Assembly (NCBI GenBank): GCA_017445925.1
Contig: JAFSRW010000072.1
Location: 1-47,204, forward strand
DNA from: Bacteroidaceae bacterium
GTDB taxonomy: Bacteria; Bacteroidota; Bacteroidia; Bacteroidales; Bacteroidaceae
DNA: 47,204 nt
Direction: 5' to 3'
This document shows positions 6,113 to 15,387 of this stretch, piece by piece; positions within the stretch are counted from its first letter, which is position 1; every line of letters starts with the position of its first letter. The notes below the pieces were generated by a model. The model worked only from the letters and a program-made list of their open reading frames with translations. It did not search any database and was not told the DNA's origin. Both the position numbers and the translations under genes were made by a program.

Positions 6113-8362
6113 TCAGAAGCGCTTAACGTCCTTTATTTCCTTTATTTTCTTTAGATTCTTACAGATGGAGCGGATGTCGTTCACATCATGAACGCCTAAC
6201 TGTATCTCAGCCTTGAAGATGCCGTCTTGCGAGTAGATTTCCAACTTGTGGATATTCACATTCAGCTGCTGATATAAGATACCCGTTATCTGGTGCAGCA
6301 CACCAATGTGGTCGATACCCTCAATACGAAGCGTAGCAGGGAAAGAGATTTGCTTGTGCGTATCCCATTTGGCGGCAAGGATATGGTTGCCGTCGCTTGC
6401 CTTCAGCTTGGAAGCAATTTCGCACTGGCGTTTATGAATGGTGATGGTACTGACACCATCAAAATACCCCAACACATCATCGCCAGGGATGGGATGACAG
6501 GATTGGCAGATGATATAATGGCCCATTGTCTCCTCGTTCAGGATTAAGGGTTTCTTCTTGTCAATCTTTAGAGGTGTAACAGCGACTTCCGGAGTAGCAT
6601 TCTCGCTATTGTTCTCATGCTTTTTGAAAAAGGGAATATAACGTCCCCATCCCTTCTTGTTTGGCAACTTATCAAGGATGGTGGCCTCGTCGTTATCGCC
6701 AAGATTGATACGTTTTTCACCCACAGCCACGAGGAACTCTTCCCTTGACTGCATGTTGTGCAGGCGACAAAGTTTATCAATATTTATGCTGTTGGGCTCT
6801 TTCTCTATCTTCAGGAAGAATGCGTTCAGCAGTTCCTCGCCCACTTTCTGCTTCTCTCTGTCCTCACGGCGCAGCAAAGCCTGAATCTTACCTTTTGCCT
6901 TGGCAGTAGTAGCAAACTGCATCCATTCGCGTTCCACCTTCTGAGTCTTGGAAGTAAGAATCTCCACTTGGTCGCCACTTTGCAATACATGGCTGATGGG
7001 AACCAAATGATGGTTTACCTTGGCACCTATGCAATGGGTACCCAAGAAGGTGTGAATATTGAAGGCAAAGTCCAGTACCGTACAGTTGGCAGGCATAGTC
7101 TTGAACTCGCCCTTGGGTGTAACAACGAATATCTCGCTGGCAAAAAGGTTGAGTTTGATGGTATCCAGGAAATCTATGGCATTAGGCTGTGGGTCGTCAA
7201 GGATTTCCTTAATGGTAAGCAACCATTTATCCAGTTCGCCCTCACTGTCCTCACTTGTCTTGCCTCCCTCCTTGTATTTCCAGTGTGCCGCAAAGCCCTG
7301 TTCAGCCTTATCGTCCATGCGACGGCTTCTGATTTGCACCTCCACCCATTTTCCGTTCTTACCCATGAGAGTAGTATGGAGCGCCTGGTAACCATTGGCT
7401 TTGGGGTGCGAGAGCCAGTCGCGCATACGTTCCGGGTGAGGCTTATAAATACTGCTGGCTATAGCATAAATCTGGAAGCATTCTGCTATCTCCTTGCTGA
7501 TATCGTCGCAGTCGAAAATGATACGGACAGCCAGAATATCGTAAATCTCATCAAAGGAAACGTGCTTGTTCTGCATCTTGCTCCAGATACTATAGGGAGC
7601 CTTAATGCGTGCCTTTATCTCATACTTTATGCCCGCCTCATCGAATTTCTCCCTGAGGGGAGCGGTAAACTGGTCGAAGATGGTAGTGAGGTGTTCCTTC
7701 ATGCCTGCCAACTTTGCTTTCAGGGCACGATATTCCTCTGGGTGTTCGTAGCTGAAACTCAAGTCCTCCAGTTCTTCCTTTATCTTATTCAGACCCAGTC
7801 TGTTGGCTAAGGGTGCATAGATATAGAGCGTCTCGCCTGCAATCTTGTACTGCTTGTTGGGCAACTGGCTTCCCAATGTTCGCATGTTATGTAGGCGGTC
7901 GGATATTTTAATAAGGATAACGCGGATGTCATCGCTCATGGTCAACAGCAGTTTCTTGAACGACTCTGCCTGCGCCGAAGCCTTGTCACCAAAGATGCCG
8001 CCGGAGATTTTGGTAAGTCCGTCCACAATCTGGGCAATCTTATCTCCAAATATGTTGGCAATGTCTTCCGTGGTATAGTCTGTATCTTCTACCACATCGT
8101 GCAGGAGCGCTGCACAAATGCTGGTACTACCGAGCCCTATTTCCTCGCAAGCTATCTGGGCTACGGCAATCGGGTGCATAATGTAAGGTTCGCCCGAAAG
8201 GCGACGAACACCCTTGTGCGCCTCCTTGGCAAAATTGAAAGCTTTGTCGATTATCTCAACATGCTTACGATGCTTAGAATTAAGATACGTCTCAATAAGA
8301 TGCTGATAAGCCTCGCTTACCATCCTCTCATCTTCTTGCTCCTTTTTGATAACATCTTCCAT
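6113..8362 (-). CDS. relA: RelA/SpoT bifunctional (p)ppGpp synthetase/hydrolase
   Basis: A cytoplasmic stringent-response enzyme that makes and probably degrades (p)ppGpp. Order: HD hydrolase domain (HPIAVAQIA ... LLHDVVEDT, around residues 60-95), synthetase domain (RIKAPYSIWSKM and GYQALHTTLMG), TGS domain (VVTPKGEFKTMPANCTVLDF) and a C-terminal ACT domain. HDVVED keeps the metal-binding His-Asp pair, so hydrolase activity is expected. The reading frame can be extended to a TTG at 8366-8368, but ATG at 8360-8362 is preferred because AGAAAGGA lies at a proper distance before it and is too close to the TTG; this start gives 749 residues. It is the last gene of the parA-parB-DUF5683-mltD-relA run, 35 bases after mltD. 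Confidence 0.95.
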   Translation of the reverse strand: MEDVIKKEQEDERMVSEAYQHLIETYLNSKHRKHVEIIDKAFNFAKEAHKGVRRLSGEPYIMHPIAVAQIACEEIGLGSTSICAALLHDVVEDTDYTTEDIANIFGDKIAQIVDGLTKISGGIFGDKASAQAESFKKLLLTMSDDIRVILIKISDRLHNMRTLGSQLPNKQYKIAGETLYIYAPLANRLGLNKIKEELEDLSFSYEHPEEYRALKAKLAGMKEHLTTIFDQFTAPLREKFDEAGIKYEIKARIKAPYSIWSKMQNKHVSFDEIYDILAVRIIFDCDDISKEIAECFQIYAIASSIYKPHPERMRDWLSHPKANGYQALHTTLMGKNGKWVEVQIRSRRMDDKAEQGFAAHWKYKEGGKTSEDSEGELDKWLLTIKEILDDPQPNAIDFLDTIKLNLFASEIFVVTPKGEFKTMPANCTVLDFAFNIHTFLGTHCIGAKVNHHLVPISHVLQSGDQVEILTSKTQKVEREWMQFATTAKAKGKIQALLRREDREKQKVGEELLNAFFLKIEKEPNSINIDKLCRLHNMQSREEFLVAVGEKRINLGDNDEATILDKLPNKKGWGRYIPFFKKHENNSENATPEVAVTPLKIDKKKPLILNEETMGHYIICQSCHPIPGDDVLGYFDGVSTITIHKRQCEIASKLKASDGNHILAAKWDTHKQISFPATLRIEGIDHIGVLHQITGILYQQLNVNIHKLEIYSQDGIFKAEIQLGVHDVNDIRSICKNLKKIKEIKDVKRF

Positions 8363-8397
8363 ATCCAAATCCTTTCTACATTATATATATATGTGGC

Positions 8398-9666
8398 TTA
8401 AGGCATTTTCAACTTCTGACCTGCCCGGATATTAGTCCCCTTCAAGTTATTGGCACGCTGCAAAGCACCTACGGTGGTGTGGTTACGTTGTGCTATCGCT
8501 CCCAAGGTGTCACCCTTCTTAACGGTAACAGAGCCTGATGAAGATCTTCCACCTCTGCCTCTTCTGCTTTTTTTCTTACTGACTCTATTATCGTCGAAAG
8601 CAATCTCCCTGATGTTGTAATTCTCCGTTTGCTTTACATAGATAGAGTCACCCGCATCTATAAAGGCATTTATCTTATCTGAGGGCATACGCAGGATGCA
8701 TTCGTGCGAATCACCAGGGATGAGCGTTGTGCGATATTGGGGGTTGAGGGCACGGAGCTCGTCTATGCTGATGTCGCATGTGGCAGCAATCTGCTCCATC
8801 CTTACGTTCTTCTTTAACAGAAGGGTGTCCGTTGCCTGTGGAAGTGTGGTGCCAACGGGGCAGATATTGTGGTCACAGTAATAGTTCATTACGTAATTGG
8901 CAGCGATAAAGGCAGGCACATAGCCTCTGGTCTCAGCAGGCAGATACTGGTATATGCCCCAGAAGTCCGTCTTGGCACCACCTGACCGACGGATAGCCTT
9001 GCTCACGTTGCCTGGACCGCAATTGTAGGCTGCAATAGCCAGAGACCAGTCGCCAAAGATGTCATAAAGGTCTTTCAGATAATGGGCAGCAGCATAGCTG
9101 GCCTTGATAGGGTCTTTGCGCTCATCTATCAGGCTGGTAACCTCCAGTCCGTATTTCTTGGCTGTGCCAATCATAAACTGCCAGAGTCCCACGGCACCTG
9201 CCCTGCTGACAGCATTGGGGTGCAAGGCGCTCTCTATGATGGGAAGGTTACGCAGTTCAAGGGGAATCTGATAGCTCTCCAGCGCTTCCTCAAAGATGGG
9301 ATTGTAGAAGTTGCAGGCACCCAGCATAATGCTTACCGAGGGACGCAGACGCTCACAATAGCGGTCGATGTACTTACGAACTATCTGGTTGTAAGGCATT
9401 TCTATAACGTTGGGAAGCCTACTCAGGCGTAGCGCATAGGTCTCTTGGTCGAATTCAGGATTCACACCCGTTGATAGGCAGTTCTCTACATTGGTCAAGT
9501 AGTTTCTGGTCATCCAATCGTTCAGGAGACTGTCAAGCTCGTACATCTGCATACCTTCTGGCAGCAGGGTTTCGTCATTGTCAGTTGTCTCTTCTTCGTA
9601 TTCTTGTGCATGAGTGGCAAGCGCCAACAGAAACACACAACTGAATATATAAAATTTTATCTTCAT
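8398..9666 (-). CDS. mltD: Membrane-bound lytic transglycosylase with LysM domain (MltD-like)
   Basis: An exported peptidoglycan-cleaving enzyme of 422 residues. A signal peptide (residues 1-20, ending THA-Q) is followed by an acidic linker, an SLT domain (about 110-240) with the catalytic glutamate at E145 (LPIIESALHP) and the SLT landmarks GLWQFM and AAYNCGPGNV, a long linker with a basic KKKSRRGRGGRSSSG patch, and one C-terminal LysM domain (about 378-422, VKKGDTLGAIAQRNHTT) that binds glycan. There is no lipobox cysteine. Start ATG 9664-9666. It lies between DUF5683 and relA in a same-strand run with short gaps, an arrangement conserved in Bacteroidales. Confidence 0.92.
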   Translation of the reverse strand: MKIKFYIFSCVFLLALATHAQEYEEETTDNDETLLPEGMQMYELDSLLNDWMTRNYLTNVENCLSTGVNPEFDQETYALRLSRLPNVIEMPYNQIVRKYIDRYCERLRPSVSIMLGACNFYNPIFEEALESYQIPLELRNLPIIESALHPNAVSRAGAVGLWQFMIGTAKKYGLEVTSLIDERKDPIKASYAAAHYLKDLYDIFGDWSLAIAAYNCGPGNVSKAIRRSGGAKTDFWGIYQYLPAETRGYVPAFIAANYVMNYYCDHNICPVGTTLPQATDTLLLKKNVRMEQIAATCDISIDELRALNPQYRTTLIPGDSHECILRMPSDKINAFIDAGDSIYVKQTENYNIREIAFDDNRVSKKKSRRGRGGRSSSGSVTVKKGDTLGAIAQRNHTTVGALQRANNLKGTNIRAGQKLKMP

Positions 9667-9684
9667 AATCTTGTTTTAACGTTT

Positions 9685-10395
9685 CTAATAGGATAGCGTA
9701 AATTTAACTCCGGGAACCGCCTCGCGCCCCAGCGTTTTGGCCGATGTAGTCGGTATTATGGTTGGTTCCAGATGCAGACTAAGGTCATCGCTGATATCGA
9801 AGGTTGATAGTTCACCATCCACATATGCATCAATCACGGCCAACAGGTACACTCCAGCAAAGGCAAAGATGCTCAAGTCGCGATTCCGCCTGAAAAAATT
9901 CTTCTTGTTCTTGAATATCGTCTTAAAGCGTTCCTCCCTTCCTGTGATATCGTAGCCTATGGGCAGCATCTTCTCGTAACTCTTGGTGTTCGGGTCTGAG
10001 TCCATTATGTCCAGATACGCCTGGGAGTAGTCGTGAAGCATCTGAGAGTTCCACGTCAACGCATAGACACACCCCAGAAAACCTCCGTAGATAATGGGCA
10101 GCTTCCAGTATTTTCGGTTGTATATCTGACCGCCTCCAGGAAAAACCAGTCCCAGCCACATGGAGCGGATGGGGTCTGGAACAAAGCGCTCCCGCTTCAC
10201 GGACGATTCTATCGAGGCTTGCAACATACTGTCGGAAACCTCCACTATACGTGCAGAATCTGGCAGCATAATCCTATCAAGAGAGTCGGGAAGCACCACC
10301 TCCCGCTCTTGTGCATGAAGGGAAAATGCTCCGCCAATCCATACCACTAAGCACAGGAGCATTCTGATGGCGTATAACGGTCTCCGAATTCTCAA
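9685..10395 (-). CDS. DUF5683 domain-containing protein
   Basis: A 236-residue envelope protein of unknown function. An N-terminal hydrophobic segment (about residues 8-29, ending FSLHA-Q) looks like a signal peptide. The DUF5683 core follows, with SMWLGLVFPGGGQIYNRKYW and a hydrophobic helix YGGFLGCVYALTW, then a further hydrophobic segment (LSIFAFAGVYLLAVIDAYVDG). The proline/glycine-rich FPGGGQIYN motif is typical of the family. Its ATG overlaps the parB stop codon by four bases (ATGA), so it is translationally coupled to parB, and it sits 18 bases before mltD. Association with parAB and a lytic transglycosylase suggests an envelope or cell-cycle role, but no activity is known to me. Confidence 0.85.
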   Translation of the reverse strand: MRIRRPLYAIRMLLCLVVWIGGAFSLHAQEREVVLPDSLDRIMLPDSARIVEVSDSMLQASIESSVKRERFVPDPIRSMWLGLVFPGGGQIYNRKYWKLPIIYGGFLGCVYALTWNSQMLHDYSQAYLDIMDSDPNTKSYEKMLPIGYDITGREERFKTIFKNKKNFFRRNRDLSIFAFAGVYLLAVIDAYVDGELSTFDISDDLSLHLEPTIIPTTSAKTLGREAVPGVKFTLSY

Positions 10396-11297
10396 CTTCT
10401 CAGTTTGTCAATAATCGCTATAATGCGTTCCAGTTCTTCTTCGTTGGCAAAGGGGATGGTAATTTTACCCTTTCCTGTCTCTGCACAGGTAAGTTGTACT
10501 TTCGTCTGGAAGAATTTGCTCAGGCTGGTGCGCAGTGCGCCGTATTCGCTGCTCAGGTTAGAACCCTTCTGGCGGATGCGCTTGCCCTCCTTGCTCTTTA
10601 CGCTTCCTCCCTGACTCAGCTCTTTCACCATTTCCTCTATCCTGCGAACGCTGATTTTGTCTTTCTTAAACTCGTTGAACACTTCCAGCTGAGCTTTGGG
10701 GTCGTTCAGGGCCAAGAGGGCACGGGCGTGTCCCATGTCTATCACCTTGTTCTTGAGCGCCATCTGAATGGGTGCGGGCAATTTCAGCAGACGCAGGTAG
10801 TTGGCAACGGTAGCACGGTTCTTGCCCACCTTGTCGCTCAACTGCTCCTGTGTCAGGTTGTACTGCTCTATCAGATGCTGGTAAGCCAATGCTATCTCCA
10901 ATGCCGTAAGGTCCTGACGCTGAATGTTCTCCACCAGCGCCATCTCCATCATATTCTCGTCATCTACCGTTCTGATGTAGGCAGGAATATGGGTAAGTCC
11001 TGCACGCTGACTGGCTCTCCAACGTCTCTCACCGGCTATGATGGTGTATGTTCCGTCGCCCATATCGCGTAGGGTGATGGGCTGGATGATGCCTATTTGC
11101 CGGATGCTGTTGGCCAGCTCCTGCAGGCTGTCATCGTCAAAGTCTCGTCTGGGCTGATTAGGGTTGGGCTGAATCTTCTCTACGCTCACCTCGCAGATGT
11201 TCGACGAGCCTGCCGTCTGTACCTCTGCATCTGTATTCAACAAAGCGTCAAGGCCTCTTCCCAAGGCCTGACCCTGATATTTCTTACGTATGGCCAT
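10392..11297 (-). CDS. parB: Chromosome partitioning protein ParB
   Basis: The 301-residue DNA-binding partner of ParA; it binds parS sites, spreads as a CTP-dependent clamp and drives origin segregation. The N-terminus carries the ParA-interaction stretch (YQGQALGRGLDALL), then the ParB/Srx CTPase region (PNPNQPRRDF, GERRWRASQRAG), VENIQRQDL, a helix-turn-helix (LSDKVGKNRATVANYLRLL) and a C-terminal dimerisation segment. It lies 8 bases after parA and overlaps DUF5683 by 4 bases. No parS-like TGTTTCACGTGAAACA palindrome was found near it. Confidence 0.96.
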   Translation of the reverse strand: MAIRKKYQGQALGRGLDALLNTDAEVQTAGSSNICEVSVEKIQPNPNQPRRDFDDDSLQELANSIRQIGIIQPITLRDMGDGTYTIIAGERRWRASQRAGLTHIPAYIRTVDDENMMEMALVENIQRQDLTALEIALAYQHLIEQYNLTQEQLSDKVGKNRATVANYLRLLKLPAPIQMALKNKVIDMGHARALLALNDPKAQLEVFNEFKKDKISVRRIEEMVKELSQGGSVKSKEGKRIRQKGSNLSSEYGALRTSLSKFFQTKVQLTCAETGKGKITIPFANEEELERIIAIIDKLRS

Positions 11298-11305
11298 GGT
11301 ATGTT

Positions 11306-12070
11306 TTATTTATTTTTCTCAATAATTTCTTCTGCCAGTTTCAGATGGACTTTTGCTCCCACGGCATCTGCATCGTATAGGATGGCGGGCATACCATGAC
11401 TGGGTGCCTCGCTCAGCTTTACGTTGCGTGGAATAACGGTCTTGAACACCAGTTCGCGGAAGTGGCGTTTCACCTCCTCGTATATCTGGTTGGCAAGGCG
11501 CAGACGACTGTCGTACATCGTCAGCAGGAAGCCTTCTATCTCAAGGGCAGGGTTCATCCTCGACTTTACAATCTTTATCGTGTTCAGCAGTTTACTGATT
11601 CCTTCCAGTGCAAAATACTCGCACTGAACGGGGATGATAACACTGTCGGCGGCTGTCAGCGCATTAACGGTGATAAGGCCCAGGCTGGGGCTACAGTCGA
11701 TAAGCACGTAGTCATATTCATCCTTAATGGAAGTAAGCAGCTTTTTCAGCACTTGCTCCTGGTGCTTTACGTTCAGCAATTCTATTTCTGCTCCCACAAG
11801 GTTGATGTGCGAAGGAATAATGTCCAACCCGTTGATATCCGTGGTGTAGATAACCTCACGGATGTCCATCTCGCCCAACAGAGCATTATAAATAGATGCG
11901 TCTATCTTGTTCACATCCACGCCCAACCCGCTGGAGGCATTCGCCTGTGGGTCTGCGTCGATTAGCAAAACTTTCTTTTCCAAGGCTGCCAACGAAGCGG
12001 CCAAGTTCATACAGGTAGTGGTTTTTCCTACACCGCCTTTCTGATTTGCTATAGCAATGATTTTACTCAT
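11306..12070 (-). CDS. parA: Chromosome partitioning ATPase ParA
   Basis: A 254-residue cytoplasmic Walker-type ATPase (Soj/ParA). The deviant Walker A KGGVGKTT spans residues 11-18, Walker A' is in LLIDADPQANAS, and Walker B is DYVLIDCSPSLG. There is no N-terminal helix-turn-helix, as expected for chromosomal rather than plasmid ParA. It is the first gene of the minus-strand run through parB, DUF5683, mltD and relA. Start ATG 12068-12070. A weak TATCTTCG on the minus strand (12101-12108) is the nearest -7-like sequence. Confidence 0.96.
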   Translation of the reverse strand: MSKIIAIANQKGGVGKTTTCMNLAASLAALEKKVLLIDADPQANASSGLGVDVNKIDASIYNALLGEMDIREVIYTTDINGLDIIPSHINLVGAEIELLNVKHQEQVLKKLLTSIKDEYDYVLIDCSPSLGLITVNALTAADSVIIPVQCEYFALEGISKLLNTIKIVKSRMNPALEIEGFLLTMYDSRLRLANQIYEEVKRHFRELVFKTVIPRNVKLSEAPSHGMPAILYDADAVGAKVHLKLAEEIIEKNK

Positions 12071-12179
12071 TTGATTCTGTTTTCGTTCCTAAATTAGGTG
12101 CGAAGATATGATTTTCTTTTGGAATATGGGAAGTTTTGACACTTTTTTATTACTTTTGCATAGCAAATGAACTGAAGAT

Positions 12180-12935
12180 ATGCAAAAAAGGCCCTTGATA
12201 TTAATCACAAACGATGACGGATTAGATGCACAAGGCATTAATGTGCTTACCAAATGTATGCTGAATTTGGGGCAGGTTGTGGTAGTTGCACCGAATGGTG
12301 CACGGTCTGGTGCAGCCTGCTCCATAACGCCTCTTGTGCCAGTAACCCTGAAGCTGGAAAGGGAGGAGGAGAATCTGCTCGTTTACTCCTGTAGCGGAAC
12401 GCCCGTTGATTGCGTAAAACTGGCATGGGAAAAGGTGGTTCCACGTCAGCCCGACCTGTTGGTTTCCGGCATCAATCATGGCGACAATGCCAGCATCAGC
12501 CTGCATTACAGCGGAACTATTGGAGCTGTCATCGAGGGCTGTATGAAAAGCATTCCATCCATTGGATTCAGTCTGCGTACCCATAAGCAGGAATGTGATT
12601 TCCAGCCCTTCCTTAAGGTGGTCGAAGATGTGTCATCGTGGGTTCTGAAAAACGGACTTCCTCAGGATGTCTGCCTGAACGTAAACTTCCCTGAAGTTCC
12701 TGCCCTGAAAGGGGTGTCTGTATGTAGGATGGCAAGGGGCATATGGCAGTCGGAATGGAAAGAAACCGAGGTGCCTGGAGCATACCAGCTGACGGGCAAT
12801 TATACCAATTTGGAGCCCGATGTTGAGGGTACCGATTATTGGGCTTTGGACCATGATATGGCAGCCATTACTCCGTTGACGCTGGATATGACATATTATC
12901 CCTCATTAGATATACTGAAATCTTTACAGAAATGA
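12180..12935 (+). CDS. surE: 5'/3'-nucleotidase SurE
   Basis: A 251-residue metal-dependent nucleoside monophosphate phosphatase involved in stress survival and nucleotide balance. The SurE active-site motif NDDG is at residues 11-14 (LILITNDDGLDAQGI), followed by ARSGAACSIT, SGINHGDNAS and YSGTIGAVIEG, which supply the other metal and phosphate ligands. Length is typical. Start ATG 12180; TACTTTTG at 12151-12158 is a plausible -7 box. The stop overlaps the lpxB start (ATGA), so the two are coupled. Divergent from parA. Confidence 0.95.
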   Translation: MQKRPLILITNDDGLDAQGINVLTKCMLNLGQVVVVAPNGARSGAACSITPLVPVTLKLEREEENLLVYSCSGTPVDCVKLAWEKVVPRQPDLLVSGINHGDNASISLHYSGTIGAVIEGCMKSIPSIGFSLRTHKQECDFQPFLKVVEDVSSWVLKNGLPQDVCLNVNFPEVPALKGVSVCRMARGIWQSEWKETEVPGAYQLTGNYTNLEPDVEGTDYWALDHDMAAITPLTLDMTYYPSLDILKSLQK

Positions 12936-14086
12936 AGTATTACCTTATAGCAGGAGAAGCCAGTGGCGATCTTCATGCCAGCCACCTGATGGCAGCCTTG
13001 AAGGAAGAGGATGCGCAGGCTCGGTTCCGTTTCTTCGGAGGCGACAAGATGCAGGCGCAGGGCGGCACCTTGGTCAGCCACTATAAGGACCTTGCCTATA
13101 TGGGCTTCATAGATGTGGCCTTGCACTTGCGTACCATCTTAAAGGGAATGAAGCGTTGCAAGGACGATATTGTGGCATGGAACCCCGATGTGGTGATACT
13201 GGTGGACTATCCGGGCTTCAACCTGAAGATTGCCCGTTTCCTGCACGATAACACGCAGATTCCCGTGTTCTATTATATCTCGCCCAAGATATGGGCTTGG
13301 AAGGAGGGGCGTATCAAGGATATCCGTCGGAATGTGAACCAGATGTTCAGCATTCTCCCCTTCGAGGTGGAATTCTACGAGCAGAAGCACCACTACCCTA
13401 TTCATTATGTGGGCAATCCTACGGTAGATGAGGTGGATGCTTTTCTGAAAGCCAATCCTACGGATGCCGAAGGGTTCAGGCAGGTAGCAGGCTTGGACAA
13501 CCGACCCCTTATTGCCCTCCTTGCAGGGAGTCGGAAGCAGGAGATTCGCGACAATCTGCCTCGCATGATTCAGGCGGCTTCTTCGCTCACAGACAAATAC
13601 CAGTTGGTCTTGGCTGCGGCTCCCGGCATCAGTAATGATTATTATGCCCAATGCCTGCAAGGTGCCCATGTTAAGGTGCTGTATGGCCAGACTTACCACA
13701 TTCTCCGCTACGCAACGGCGGCCCTTGTTACCAGCGGCACCGCAACCCTCGAGACGGCCCTTTTCCGCGTTCCTCAGGTGGTATGTTACTACATGAAGAC
13801 GGGGCGTTTTGCTTCCTTGGTTCGTAAGTTGATGCTGAAGATTCCGTATATCTCGCTGGTGAATCTGGTAGCCGACAAAGAGGTAGTTCCCGAACTTGTG
13901 GCGCATCAGATGACGGTGAAGAACACCCGCCGGCACCTGTTGTCCATTCTTCCTGGTGGAGAGGCCAGAGAGAACCAGTTGGCAGGCTACGAACTGATGG
14001 CGCAGCGATTAGGTGCTCCAGGCGCGCCCAAGCGAGCAGCACAGCAGATGGTGGACATACTTTTACATAAGGATAACAGTCAGTAG
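12932..14086 (+). CDS. lpxB: Lipid-A-disaccharide synthase
   Basis: A 384-residue peripheral membrane glycosyltransferase (GT19) that joins UDP-2,3-diacylglucosamine and lipid X to form the lipid A disaccharide. Family features: GEASGDLHASHL near the N-terminus, YISPKIWAWKEGRIKDI, LLAGSRKQEIRDNLP and the donor-site SGTATLETALFRVPQVVCY. The start overlaps the surE stop by four bases. The pairing surE-lpxB on one transcript is common in Bacteroidetes. It confirms a Gram-negative lipopolysaccharide-making organism. Confidence 0.95.
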   Translation: MKYYLIAGEASGDLHASHLMAALKEEDAQARFRFFGGDKMQAQGGTLVSHYKDLAYMGFIDVALHLRTILKGMKRCKDDIVAWNPDVVILVDYPGFNLKIARFLHDNTQIPVFYYISPKIWAWKEGRIKDIRRNVNQMFSILPFEVEFYEQKHHYPIHYVGNPTVDEVDAFLKANPTDAEGFRQVAGLDNRPLIALLAGSRKQEIRDNLPRMIQAASSLTDKYQLVLAAAPGISNDYYAQCLQGAHVKVLYGQTYHILRYATAALVTSGTATLETALFRVPQVVCYYMKTGRFASLVRKLMLKIPYISLVNLVADKEVVPELVAHQMTVKNTRRHLLSILPGGEARENQLAGYELMAQRLGAPGAPKRAAQQMVDILLHKDNSQ

Positions 14087-14127
14087 GAAAGCTAATAAAC
14101 TTATCTATAAATCTAATTAAAAGAAAA

Positions 14128-15174
14128 ATGAAAAAGAAGATTTTTTTATCGCTCATCGCATCATTCGTGATGTTAGTGGCAATCTCATTTGCTTCGTGCA
14201 ATGGTAGTAACAAGCAAGCCACCGAGCAGGACAGCATCCCAGCCTGTCTGGAGGGTGTTGTTGGTGTGGAGAAGTTTGAAACCAAGCTGGATTACAGCAA
14301 GGCAGAGAACTGGCTGGAGCAGCCCGCAGAGGTTACCAAGCCCGTAGACGTGTTCTACATCTATCCTACCGTAACTGGTTTCCGCGACCCAGTTGAAATC
14401 TGCGACATCACCGACTCTGTCCTCGTGGATGGTGCCCAGATGGTACGCCGTATTCAGACCAGCGTATTCGACGAAAGCTGTAATGTCTTTATGCCCTACT
14501 ACCGTCAGATCTCAATGCCAAAGCCCGGCTCCGACTATTCAGCTATCATCGACTATATCTCAGGCTTCGACGCTACCGATGCACTCGATTACTTCCTGAA
14601 CAACCTGAACGAGGGACGCCCCTTCATCCTTGCCGGACACTCACAAGGAGCAGCTACGCTCATTGCCTTGCTTGAGAACTACATGACCAAGCACCCCGAA
14701 GCCCTTGAGCGCATGGTGGCAGCTTATCCCATTGGCTATGCCGTGACCAACGACTTTCTGGCACGTACAGGCTTGAAGTTTGCCGAAGGTGCAACGGATA
14801 CAGGCGTTATTGTTTCCTGGAACACCGAGGGGCCTGCCAACAAGGACGCCAAGAACGTCACCTTGGCTCCTGGCGGTATTAGCATCAACCCCATTAACTG
14901 GAAACGCGATGCCACATACGCACCCGTCACAGAAAACCTCGGTTCACTCACCGTTACGGGAGAACTCGTTACCCCAGGTATTGCCGACGCCTGCATCGAT
15001 ACCGTTCGTGGTTCAGTCATCGTTACTACTGCCGATGCCAAGCTCTATGCCATCCCCGCCGATGCTGCCGATCTGTTCGGCCCGGAGAGCTACCACCTGC
15101 ATGACTACGGCTTCTTCTTCAATAACTTCCGCCAGAATGTAGCCGACCGCATCAAAGCATTTCTGGAAAAATAA
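14128..15174 (+). CDS. DUF3089 alpha/beta-hydrolase-like lipoprotein
   Basis: A 348-residue exported protein with a lipoprotein signal peptide whose lipobox ends FASC (lipidated C24). The mature part matches DUF3089: KPVDVFYIYPTV near the start, then GHSQGAAT with the putative nucleophile S172, the G-x-S-x-G elbow of alpha/beta hydrolases, and a C-terminal SYHLHDYGFFFNNFRQN. Substrate unknown; an envelope esterase or lipase is plausible. It stands 41 bases after lpxB and is followed by its own terminator. Confidence 0.85.
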   Translation: MKKKIFLSLIASFVMLVAISFASCNGSNKQATEQDSIPACLEGVVGVEKFETKLDYSKAENWLEQPAEVTKPVDVFYIYPTVTGFRDPVEICDITDSVLVDGAQMVRRIQTSVFDESCNVFMPYYRQISMPKPGSDYSAIIDYISGFDATDALDYFLNNLNEGRPFILAGHSQGAATLIALLENYMTKHPEALERMVAAYPIGYAVTNDFLARTGLKFAEGATDTGVIVSWNTEGPANKDAKNVTLAPGGISINPINWKRDATYAPVTENLGSLTVTGELVTPGIADACIDTVRGSVIVTTADAKLYAIPADAADLFGPESYHLHDYGFFFNNFRQNVADRIKAFLEK

Positions 15175-15186
15175 AATAAAAAAACA

Positions 15187-15222
15187 AGGCTGCGACTCCA
15201 CTCCGGGGTAGCAGTTTTTTTA
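15187..15222 (+). terminator. Terminator after DUF3089 gene
   Basis: CTGC...GCAG closes an imperfect GC-rich stem (GACTCC against GGGGTA) and is followed by seven T residues, 15 bases after the stop codon. Confidence 0.6.
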
Positions 15223-15387
15223 TACATATCTTTTGCTTTCCGATGAAGCGAAGGTTAGCTTCCTACCTCGTTTTTGTTAAATAATTATAAGGTTGGAGAT
15301 TTTGTGGGGAGCTTTTGGGGACCATTCTAAAAATTAAACCTACCTTTACGGCAGAAATGAATGAAATAACGTTATTAACACACCGAT

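Noticed and set aside
6758-7810. 350-codon plus-strand ORF opposite relA
   Set aside because: It is the antisense of a conserved (p)ppGpp synthetase with complete domains; the translation shows no motif of its own.
10392-12070. parS sites near parAB
   Set aside because: No close match to the TGTTTCACGTGAAACA palindrome was found; isolated CACGTG words lie in coding sequence.
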